Assembly (NCBI RefSeq): GCF_001693275.1
Contig: NZ_CP016477.1
Span: forward strand, 2,232,001 to 2,296,000
Reading direction: 5' to 3'
DNA length: 64,000 nt
Origin: Picosynechococcus sp. PCC 7117
Lineage (GTDB): Bacteria; Cyanobacteriota; Cyanobacteriia; Cyanobacteriales; MRBY01
Of the stretch, positions 18,945 through 26,059 are shown piece after piece. How positions within the stretch are numbered: the stretch's first letter is position 1; every line of letters starts with the position of its first letter. The notes below the pieces were generated by a model that had not been told where the DNA came from, did no database searches, and worked only from the letters and a program-made list of their open reading frames with translations. The translations under genes were made by a program, and so were the position numbers.

Positions 18945-19856
18945 ATGCTCAATCAAGGCTGGGTCTACCGGGATCGCGTGAAGCCCTCCCAAACGGGCCT
19001 AGCGGTCTTGGATTTTTATGCAGAATTTTATCGCCATTCAACGCGACAAGAATGGGCGAAACGAATTGAAAATCAACAAATTTTTGTAGACGGCAAACCG
19101 GCCACTGCCACACAACGTTTAGCAAAGAATCAACGGCTAGAGTATCATCGCCCCCCTTGGGAAGAGCCAGATGTGCCGTTAAATTTCCAAATTTTGCACC
19201 AAGACCCCCATTTTTGGATCATCGATAAACCAGTGGGTTTACCGGTGCTGCCCGCGGGAAATTTTTTAGAAAATACGTTGTTAGCGCAACTCAAAAGGCA
19301 ATTTCCTGACGAAACACCAGTGCCGATTCATCGCTTGGGACGGGGGACTTCTGGGTTGATGATCCTGGGGCGATCGCCTTTGGGGCGACAATCCCTAACA
19401 CGCCAATTACGAGAACATCAAATCACAAAAATTTATCGGGCCGTCATTCCAGCAGGTGATTATCCTGATCAAATCACCATCACCACACCCATCGGCAAAG
19501 TCTTTCATCCTAGCCTGGGGACAATCTTTGCCGCCACAGCAGATGGTTTATCTGCCCATAGTGAAATGCGAGTTCTAGAACGTCTAGCAAAAGTTTCACG
19601 GGTTGAGGTGCAAATTTTCACTGGACGCCCCCATCAAATCCGGATTCACATGGCAGCAATGGGCTTTCCCCTAGTCGGCGATCGCCTTTATCTTCCAGGG
19701 GGCTTACCGGCTATTCACAAAGATGCCAATCACAGTCCTTTGCCAGGGGATTGTGGTTATTCTCTTAATGCTTATTACCTAAAGTTTCAACATCCCCACC
19801 AGGACAAACCAATCGATTTTTTCTCGCAGCTTCAGGCGTCTTGTCTAGATTTCTGA
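18945..19856 (+). CDS. RluA-family pseudouridine synthase-like protein with altered catalytic motif
   Basis: 303 residues. N-terminal S4-like RNA-binding part (about 15-67), then the RluA/RluD catalytic fold: PHFWIIDKPVGLPVLP, HRLGRGTSGLMILGRS, TPIGKV, and GRPHQIRIHMAAMGFPLVGD. In active RluA enzymes the motif reads HRLDxxTSG, and the aspartate is the nucleophile; here codon GGA puts Gly132 there. The rest of the fold, including the GRPHQIR segment, is intact and the gene is full length, so this is not simple decay. It starts nine bases after dnaJ. The stop overlaps the convergent MscS gene by 12 bases. Confidence 0.82.
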   Translation: MLNQGWVYRDRVKPSQTGLAVLDFYAEFYRHSTRQEWAKRIENQQIFVDGKPATATQRLAKNQRLEYHRPPWEEPDVPLNFQILHQDPHFWIIDKPVGLPVLPAGNFLENTLLAQLKRQFPDETPVPIHRLGRGTSGLMILGRSPLGRQSLTRQLREHQITKIYRAVIPAGDYPDQITITTPIGKVFHPSLGTIFAATADGLSAHSEMRVLERLAKVSRVEVQIFTGRPHQIRIHMAAMGFPLVGDRLYLPGGLPAIHKDANHSPLPGDCGYSLNAYYLKFQHPHQDKPIDFFSQLQASCLDF

Positions 19857-20711
19857 TTGCAATTGCACAGCCAAGGGAGTGAGCTGGATCGTTTCAAAAG
19901 GCATATCAATCCCTGCTGCGGTTAAAGCGGTAAAAACTTTTTCTCGGAGGGCAAAGCGTTCGGGAATATGGGTGCGCTCATTGCGTAACCAAACCTGAAG
20001 TTGGAGTGCCACATTATAGTCATTGAGAGCCGTTACCACCACTTTAGCGGGCGGTGTGTCGGTAAATATGCTGCGATCATCGACCAAAGACAAGAGGATC
20101 TGTCGTACCCGCTCTAGATTTTCATGGACAGCGACGGTGACATCAATATCGAGGCGTAACTGCGGAAAATTAGTGTAGGAGATCACCGTTGAATTGATCA
20201 CGACAGAATTAGGCACCGCTAACATCCGGCCATCAACGGTCACAATGCGCGTGCTCCTTAGGGTGATTGTTTCGACGCGGCCATAGAGGCCATTAATTTC
20301 CACGAGGTCATCAATCACAAAGGGCCGATCCCAAAAAATGAGCAGCCCAGAAATCAAGTTAGAAAGGGCATCCCGGGCAGCAAAACCGACCGTTAATCCC
20401 ACAAGTCCCAGGCTGGTGACGATTGCGGCCATGTTAATCCCAACTGCGTTGAGGGCTTGGATCGCGCCAAAGGTCAAAATGGCGTAGCGAACGAGGGTTC
20501 TTAAGAAACTGGCGGAGGTTTTATCGAGTTTTGATTTTTTGAAGGACGCATAGAGGGGCACATCAACAATCTTCCAAAGGCAGTAGAACACCGCGAAGGT
20601 AATGAGGGCAACGACGAGGTTGATCAGGCCCCGGGCAATTTGGTCACCGATAACCTCTAGGTTAAAAACGTTTTGGAGGCGATTGGCGATGCTGGTGAAC
20701 AGGGTTGACAT
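19845..20711 (-). CDS. Small-conductance mechanosensitive channel (MscS family)
   Basis: Membrane tension-gated channel that releases solutes on osmotic downshock, 288 residues. Three hydrophobic helices precede the MscS core; the pore-lining helix is at about 100-120 (VTSLGLVGLTVGFAARDALSNLISG) and is followed by the beta domain (FVIDDLVEINGLYGRVETITLRSTRI, VPNSVVINSTVISY). The ATG at 20709-20711 (MSTLFTSIANRLQ) is chosen over the upstream end of the open frame at 20804, which lies within psbA promoter-side sequence and codes for non-family residues. Confidence 0.92.
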   Translation of the reverse strand: MSTLFTSIANRLQNVFNLEVIGDQIARGLINLVVALITFAVFYCLWKIVDVPLYASFKKSKLDKTSASFLRTLVRYAILTFGAIQALNAVGINMAAIVTSLGLVGLTVGFAARDALSNLISGLLIFWDRPFVIDDLVEINGLYGRVETITLRSTRIVTVDGRMLAVPNSVVINSTVISYTNFPQLRLDIDVTVAVHENLERVRQILLSLVDDRSIFTDTPPAKVVVTALNDYNVALQLQVWLRNERTHIPERFALREKVFTALTAAGIDMPFETIQLTPLAVQLQSEI

Positions 20712-20807
20712 GGTGCTGCGTAGTGGCAATGACTTTAGTGTAATGGGGCGATCGCCTCTCAAGAAACGGACAGAAAAGATTATTTGCAGCTTTAGTTTCC
20801 GCAAGCC

Positions 20808-20837
20808 TTGTCTTTTTTAAGAACGGTGCTATATAAT
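20808..20837 (+). promoter_or_regulatory. Sigma-70-type promoter of psbA
   Basis: -35-like TTGTCT at 20808-20813 and a perfect -10 TATAAT at 20832-20837, 18 bases apart. The expected start is near 20844, leaving a leader of about 68 bases before the psbA ATG. This arrangement matches well-known cyanobacterial psbA promoters. Confidence 0.75.
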
Positions 20838-20911
20838 CAAAAAGTGATTAAGCAATAAATCGATTGAGCGATTTGCTTAGTCCCCAGTACTTTAAACTGG
20901 TACATGCAATT

Positions 20912-21994
20912 ATGACTACACTTCTACAACAGCAAGGCTCTGCCAATCTTTGGGAGCGCTTTTGCCAATGGGTCACCAGCACAGAAAATCGTTTCTATGT
21001 AGGCTGGTTTGGGGTTTTAATGATTCCCACGCTGTTAACCGCAACGATTTGTTTTGTCCTGGCATTTGTCGCCGCGCCCCCGGTTGATATTGACGGGATT
21101 CGCGAACCGGTTTCTGGCTCTTTGCTGTATGGCAACAATATTATTACCGCTGCCGTTGTGCCGAGTTCTAATGCCATCGGTCTGCACTTTTACCCCATTT
21201 GGGATGCGGCGAATCTGGCTGAGTGGCTTTACAACGGTGGCCCCTACCAACTAATTGTGTTCCACTTTCTGCTTGGCATCTTTGCCTATATGGGGCGGGA
21301 ATGGGAACTGTCCTACCGCTTGGGGATGCGTCCGTGGATTGCGGTTGCCTATTCTGCTCCGGTGGCGGCGGCGACGGCGGTACTCTTGGTTTATTCAATT
21401 GGCCAAGGATCTTTTTCGGATGGATTACCGTTGGGCATCTCTGGCACCTTTAACTTTATGTTTGTGTTGCAAGCTGAGCATAATGTGTTGATGCATCCTT
21501 TCCATATGCTGGGGGTTGCAGGTGTCTTTGGTGGTGCATTGTTTTCTGCAATGCACGGTTCCCTCGTGACTTCTTCTTTGATTCGGGAGACCACAGAAAC
21601 GGAGTCCCAGAATAGTGGCTATCGCTTTGGCCAAGAGGAAGAAACTTACAATATTGTGGCGGCCCATGGTTATTTCGGACGTTTGATCTTCCAATATGCT
21701 TCTTTTAATAATAGTCGCGCCCTCCACTTTTTCCTTGCTGCTTGGCCAGTGATTGGTATCTGGTTTGCCTCTTTAGCAGTGGCTTGTTTTGCCTTTAACT
21801 TGAACGGGTTTAATTTCAACCAATCTCTGTTAGATTCCCAAGGACGGGTGATCAATACTTGGGCGGATATCCTCAATCGGGCAAATCTGGGGATTGAGGC
21901 CATGCACGAACGTAATGTTCATAATTTCCCCCTCGATTTAGCAGCCGGAGATCAAGCGCCTGTCGCCCTCCAAGCCCCGGCAATTAATGGCTAA
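20912..21994 (+). CDS. psbA: Photosystem II D1 protein, low-oxygen D1' form
   Basis: Reaction-centre subunit holding TyrZ, P680 and the manganese cluster ligands; 360 residues. Essential residues are all there: Tyr161, Asp170, Glu189, His190, His198, His215, Ser264, His272, His332, Glu333, His337, Asp342 and Ala344, with a 16-residue C-terminal extension removed by CtpA. It differs from standard D1 by Ala80, Leu158 and Ala286, the set that defines D1' (known from genes induced under micro-oxic conditions). It also has Glu130 instead of Gln, Ala144 and Ser162 next to TyrZ. ATG at 20912 is the family start; the frame runs back to 20864 only by chance. Confidence 0.96.
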   Translation: MTTLLQQQGSANLWERFCQWVTSTENRFYVGWFGVLMIPTLLTATICFVLAFVAAPPVDIDGIREPVSGSLLYGNNIITAAVVPSSNAIGLHFYPIWDAANLAEWLYNGGPYQLIVFHFLLGIFAYMGREWELSYRLGMRPWIAVAYSAPVAAATAVLLVYSIGQGSFSDGLPLGISGTFNFMFVLQAEHNVLMHPFHMLGVAGVFGGALFSAMHGSLVTSSLIRETTETESQNSGYRFGQEEETYNIVAAHGYFGRLIFQYASFNNSRALHFFLAAWPVIGIWFASLAVACFAFNLNGFNFNQSLLDSQGRVINTWADILNRANLGIEAMHERNVHNFPLDLAAGDQAPVALQAPAING

Positions 21995-22093
21995 CTGGAA
22001 CTTTGAATTTGGGATTGCAGTGGCATGATGATTGCTTTGAATAATCTTGGTTTGCTCTGAATCCTGAACGAAAAATATACTCTAAATGCTCTT

Positions 22094-22124
22094 AGCCTCT
22101 GCCATTAAAGTAGAGGCTTTTCTT
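22094..22124 (+). terminator. Rho-independent terminator after psbA
   Basis: 7-bp perfect stem AGCCTCT (22094-22100) and AGAGGCT (22112-22118), 11-base loop, then TTTTCTT. It lies between psbA and the cytochrome gene, so readthrough or a second promoter would be needed for the downstream genes. Confidence 0.75.
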
Positions 22125-22214
22125 GAATTTTAAGAAGATTTAATTATTAATCCTACAAAGCGAATTTTTCCTGAGAAATTAACTAAACTATTGAATAAAA
22201 AACGGAAAAATACA

Positions 22215-22862
22215 ATGAAAACTTTGCGTTTTATTCTTAAAAACAAACAATTCAATGTGCAAATGAGCAGTGGTCAAAAGTCCTCACATTTTCTGATCGG
22301 CATTCTCATTAGTGCCTTGGCGATCGCCACCTTGGTTTGGCCCATTGTCCCTGTGCAAGCAGCCCCCAATCCTCCTGATTTTGCCCGTGCGGTGCAAGCC
22401 ATCGAAGATCTCGACCAAATGCGCTCTGAGTTGGCCAAAACCATTGACCCGACTGCAGACATCACGCCGCAAACCATGCAGGAAGTTTGTAAACCAGTGG
22501 GGATGAAAGCGAGGCAACTGAGTCAAGACAATGGTTGGCAAGTCAAGCAGGTGGCTAAAAAATATCGCAATCCAGACCATGCCCCCCAAAATCTCCAGGA
22601 AACCATGGCGATCGCCAAATTTACGCAACACCCCGAACTCCTGAGCTATAGCCAAATCCAAGGCGATCGCCTCCACTACTACCGCCGCATTAATGTCGAA
22701 AGCAGTTGTCTCGCCTGCCACGGCCCGAAGGACAATCGCCCCAATTTCATCAAAGCCAAATATTTAGATGATCTCGCCTACGACTTCAAAGCTGGCGACC
22801 TACGGGGACTGTATTCCGTCATTATTCCTAGCCTAGAAGCGGCCCAGACTAACCCTGAGTAA
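22215..22862 (+). CDS. c-type heme protein, DUF3365 (Tll0287-like)
   Basis: Exported single-heme protein, 215 residues. A hydrophobic signal or anchor at about 25-48 (ending PVQAAPN) is followed by a DUF3365 domain with one heme-attachment motif CLACH at 165-169 and the conserved EVCKPVGMKA at 91-100. In Tll0287, the structurally known member, a cysteine serves as second axial ligand to the heme; Cys92 is the obvious candidate here. Its position just behind the D1' gene hints at a redox or sensing role in low-oxygen photosystem II, which is inference. ATG at 22215 is used rather than an upstream TTG. Confidence 0.87.
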   Translation: MKTLRFILKNKQFNVQMSSGQKSSHFLIGILISALAIATLVWPIVPVQAAPNPPDFARAVQAIEDLDQMRSELAKTIDPTADITPQTMQEVCKPVGMKARQLSQDNGWQVKQVAKKYRNPDHAPQNLQETMAIAKFTQHPELLSYSQIQGDRLHYYRRINVESSCLACHGPKDNRPNFIKAKYLDDLAYDFKAGDLRGLYSVIIPSLEAAQTNPE

Positions 22863-22885
22863 ACCCCTCACCCCAGATTCAGCCA

Positions 22886-23374
22886 ATGTTTTTTCTTAAA
22901 AAAGGATTGATTCTCCTCAGCCTAAGCTTGTTTCTCTTGGTGAGTAGCGGCGTTTGGGCAAGACCCAGTTTCGCCAGTATCCGCCAACAGGAAGAAGCCT
23001 CTGGACAAATCCTTTATCAGTCTCGCCAATCCATCCAAGACAATCACGGTCAAACTTGGCAGGTGGTGCTGTTTAAACGGGTTAAAGATGGTCGTGTTGA
23101 TACCGTTGACCTACGCCTTGTGGCCTACCCCGGCCAGGCGACTTTTATCCATCCGGGTTCTTTGAATTTATCTGCTCCCAATCAAGCGATCCTCACAGCA
23201 CCAGATCAATTTGCCACCGAAGCCCCTGCGCCCAATGTGGGTCAATTTGATTTAAAAGAGATTTTGCCCCAGTTGCCCACCGATCAAAAAGTTCAACTTA
23301 GCTTGCCCCTCAAGGAACAGACGACCATCGAGATTCCCCCGGCAGTTCTCTTGGAGTGGCGACTTATGGCCTAG
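22886..23374 (+). CDS. Exported DUF3122-like protein
   Basis: 162-residue protein with a clear signal peptide (KKGLILLSLSLFLLVSS, cut after about residue 26-30 at WARPSFA or similar). The mature part is rich in beta strands (QTWQVVLFKRV, TVDLRLVAYPG, LEWRLMA) and matches my memory of the cyanobacterial DUF3122 family; no enzymatic motif is seen. Starts 23 bases after the cytochrome gene, so the two are very likely co-transcribed, and both follow psbA. Probable lumenal or periplasmic location. Confidence 0.75.
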   Translation: MFFLKKGLILLSLSLFLLVSSGVWARPSFASIRQQEEASGQILYQSRQSIQDNHGQTWQVVLFKRVKDGRVDTVDLRLVAYPGQATFIHPGSLNLSAPNQAILTAPDQFATEAPAPNVGQFDLKEILPQLPTDQKVQLSLPLKEQTTIEIPPAVLLEWRLMA

Positions 23375-23667
23375 GCTGAAATTTTTGTACAGGTAAACAA
23401 CTCCGGACAAAGGGGAGGTCTGGGGAGACTTCGTAGCGACGATTACTTTTTTATCTTGGTTTTGCCTTTTATATTGTCTTTATGAACTTTATGAATTCTT
23501 AGAATTCACAGCATCTTAAACATTTGATGAAGTCACCTTGGCTTAGTAGTGGTAAATTTCAACTTCAGTGGGGACAAAGCTCGACACCAGCGAACCTCTC
23601 CTTGCTGGACGACATAGATGGTTGTCCTACGCTTGATTCAAAAAGGTGTGACGGATAAAAACTGACT

Positions 23668-24495
23668 ATGGCAACTGTATTCCCCCAAGAACGACGTTTT
23701 TTAGAATTAGCCCTTGCCCAGGCGATCGCCCGCCATCAGTTGACCGTCGTTTACCAGCCCCAAGTCAATCCTCAAACAACGATGGTGACGGGATTTGAAG
23801 CCCTACTCCGGTGGGATCACCCCCAGTTCGGTTCGATTTCTCCCACGGTATTTATCCCCATTGCCGAAGAAGTGGGTCTGATCCACGAGCTTGGGGACTG
23901 GGTCTTGCAGCGGGCCATAAAACAGTTAAAAAAATGGCATCAACAGTCCCAGCAAACCTTTCGGATGGCCGTTAATATTTCGGTACATCAGGTCACGGCT
24001 CCTCACTTCTTTGAGCGGCTCCAGAATCTCTTGGTGTCCCATCAAGTTGCGCCCCAACATCTAGAGCTAGAGATCACGGAGTCAGTTTTGATTGAGGATT
24101 TTCAAAATATCTGCGCCGTTTTAGCATCACTGCAAAAATTAGGTGTCAAGATTGCCATTGATGACTTCGGTACAGGCTATGCTTCTTTTAATTACACCAG
24201 GTTGTTTGGCTGGGATACCCTGAAGTTAGACCGCTGCTTCATTAAAAATTTACATTGCAATAAAGTGAATTCGGCGATCACCAAAAATCTCATTAATATG
24301 TCCCATGATCTGGGGTTTAAGGTGGTTGCTGAGGGCATCGAACATCCAGAAGAATTGGCAATGCTCAAGCAGTTTTGTTGTGATGAAGTTCAGGGATATT
24401 ACTTTAGTCGCCCCCTCATGCCAGCTCTACTCGAAATTCAGCAGATTACGGGTGGTCATTTGATGCCTGGGGCGAGCGCCTATTTAGCTGCCTGA
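23668..24495 (+). CDS. EAL-domain cyclic-di-GMP phosphodiesterase (stand-alone)
   Basis: Hydrolyses c-di-GMP, a second messenger for motility and surface attachment. 275 residues, almost only the EAL domain, with no GGDEF or sensor part. All metal and substrate residues are visible: EALLRW (the EAL position), VNISVHQ, LELEITES, IDDFGTGYASF, LKLDRCF with the catalytic lysine, VVAEGIEHPEE, and DEVQGYYFSRP. It should be active. It lies alone about 2.3 kb before the surface-protein locus at 26060, so a link with surface attachment is possible but unproven. Confidence 0.93.
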   Translation: MATVFPQERRFLELALAQAIARHQLTVVYQPQVNPQTTMVTGFEALLRWDHPQFGSISPTVFIPIAEEVGLIHELGDWVLQRAIKQLKKWHQQSQQTFRMAVNISVHQVTAPHFFERLQNLLVSHQVAPQHLELEITESVLIEDFQNICAVLASLQKLGVKIAIDDFGTGYASFNYTRLFGWDTLKLDRCFIKNLHCNKVNSAITKNLINMSHDLGFKVVAEGIEHPEELAMLKQFCCDEVQGYYFSRPLMPALLEIQQITGGHLMPGASAYLAA

Positions 24496-24749
24496 GTTAA
24501 ACATAGATCCGTTGCTGTAAAGCCTCGTGACAGATCACTTGTTCGATTAAGTGTGACGGTGATTACTCAAAATTGATCAGCAAAATTTTTCAGAGAATAT
24601 AGATTCAGCGGCAAGATCACGGCAATGTGCATCGGTAAATGGTAACGCCCACTATGATTTGATTAGGCTGAAATCGTGCTGGGCGATGATTTCATGCTTT
24701 TTCCCAGGAAGAGATCTACGTTGATGTCTAGGAGCGTCGGGAATAGGAA

Positions 24750-25568
24750 ATGTTTAAGCTTGGGACAATTAGCCAATTTTTTTCGCTGTTGTATTTGGGA
24801 TTAATGCCTGGGGCAATCGCCGCGCCGCCGGATGCGAGTCAAATTGTCTCCCTCACGGGCGATCGCCTCATGATGCAGCAGGGTAGTCACCGTCAACAAG
24901 CAGCCCAGGTGGGCGATCGCCTCGAAAACCACAGCCAAAGTTTGATCGTGCCGGGTAATAACCACTCCTTTGCGCGTCTTGTCCTTGTGGGCGATCGCCA
25001 AACCTATGACGGACTGCTTTTACAAACTGGCCCCGCCCCCCAACAGACCCAATATCGGTTTCCCTGTGTGGTTGAAGGGGGCACCATCACCCTGAGTTGG
25101 CAAAAAGGTCAGCAACGGGGCTGTGCTGAAGGTCTCCGCATTCGCCCAAACCCTGAGGGGCGATCGCCGACCCAACGTCTCAAAATCTTTGCCTATCAAA
25201 TGCTGCTTTCGCCCGCCGCTGCCAGTGCTATCCCCACCGATTCAGAACTCGTCATTCAGCCCAGTGGAGAGACACCGATCTGTGTTCGCGTCACAACCCA
25301 AGACAAGCGCCAAATCGTTGAAGTGTTGTGGGGCGAAATTATCCTCAGCAGCCCCAATCACCCCCAGGGTCTAAAAATCCGTAAGGGGACGCAATACGAC
25401 CAAGGCGAACTTCAGTTTTTTGATCCGGATACTCGTCTCGCAAGCCCCGCAATGCAAGCATTCTTTTCGGCTGCAGCTTGGTCAAATGCAGCAACTTCTA
25501 CACCTTTGTCCGGCGAGATTCAAAATCACATTGACGTGATCCGCACGGCTTTTGCCACAGCACAGTGA
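24750..25568 (+). CDS. Secreted FecR-like protein of unknown function
   Basis: 272 residues. Signal peptide about 1-24 (LLYLGLMPGAIAAPP). The N-terminal part has the strand pattern of FecR-type domains (VGDRLEN, SFARLVLVGDRQT, VEGGTITLSWQ), and a second such stretch occurs at about 170-215 (VRVTTQDKRQIVEVLWGEIIL). The HIP1 palindrome occurs three times in 150 bases and encodes GDR each time. No sigma factor or TonB receptor is nearby, so a classical FecR role is unlikely. Confidence in the family is low; export is well supported. Confidence 0.6.
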   Translation: MFKLGTISQFFSLLYLGLMPGAIAAPPDASQIVSLTGDRLMMQQGSHRQQAAQVGDRLENHSQSLIVPGNNHSFARLVLVGDRQTYDGLLLQTGPAPQQTQYRFPCVVEGGTITLSWQKGQQRGCAEGLRIRPNPEGRSPTQRLKIFAYQMLLSPAAASAIPTDSELVIQPSGETPICVRVTTQDKRQIVEVLWGEIILSSPNHPQGLKIRKGTQYDQGELQFFDPDTRLASPAMQAFFSAAAWSNAATSTPLSGEIQNHIDVIRTAFATAQ

Positions 25569-26059
25569 AAAAGATTCACTTTAGTCCTCGGCATTTTGAC
25601 CATACTGAAACAACATAAAAACTTCATCAAATTTTCTTTTTTATTTCAACACTTTTAAGTTATTCTTCGGCAAAACCAAATAAATCAGTCAAGCTGAATC
25701 TTCTCTTTGGGAAAATCAGTGGTCAAAAAAATTTCATAGAAAAATTTGTGAATAAATCTGCGCCCATATCTGACTAAAGGCTCTTTAGTCAAGCATTTAA
25801 GGATTTTTTGGTTTTTGTGATGCCGGGGCCAACATCTTCATTATTTCTTCAATAAAAGGCCTAAATCGCTTCTCTAACTCTTCATGGAAATAGCGATGAT
25901 CGTCTGCAATTAATGGGTAATTTATACCAAGCAAATCAAAGCAAAACTAAATCGCTATTTATTTATATGCATTGATAATCAACTTTTTGCTCCCCTCAAT
26001 TGAGAAGACCCATCTCTTCCCATCCCCTACTAGCAAATTTTTGTTTGAGGAATTTTTAA
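25569..26059. other. AT-rich intergenic region ahead of the surface locus
   Basis: 491 bases without an intact gene. It is clearly richer in A+T than the flanks, has no HIP1 site, and carries a 49-codon gene remnant on the minus strand (25797-25946). The last 60 bases, with GAGGA near 26047, form the leader of the next gene. The promoter of the surface locus is probably here, but I see no strong -10/-35 pair. Confidence 0.5.
25797..25946 (-). pseudogene. 3' remnant of an unidentified gene
   Basis: An open stretch of 49 codons ending in TAA, with a stop codon directly upstream and no credible start. It reads like real protein: DLLGINYPLIADDHRYF then HEELEKRFRPFIEEIMKM and a polar tail SQKPKNP. 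Codon choice is ordinary. I do not know the family. Probably the C-terminal end of a gene lost by deletion next to the surface locus. Confidence 0.4.

Noticed and set aside
23375-23667. Small RNA gene behind the DUF3122 gene
   Set aside because: There is a weak CTCC/GGAG hairpin near 23402 but no promoter or terminator pair that would define an RNA.
24500-24560. Short minus-strand tail reading LIEQVICHEALQQRIYV and a stop
   Set aside because: Only about 22 codons between stops, too short to call a gene remnant.
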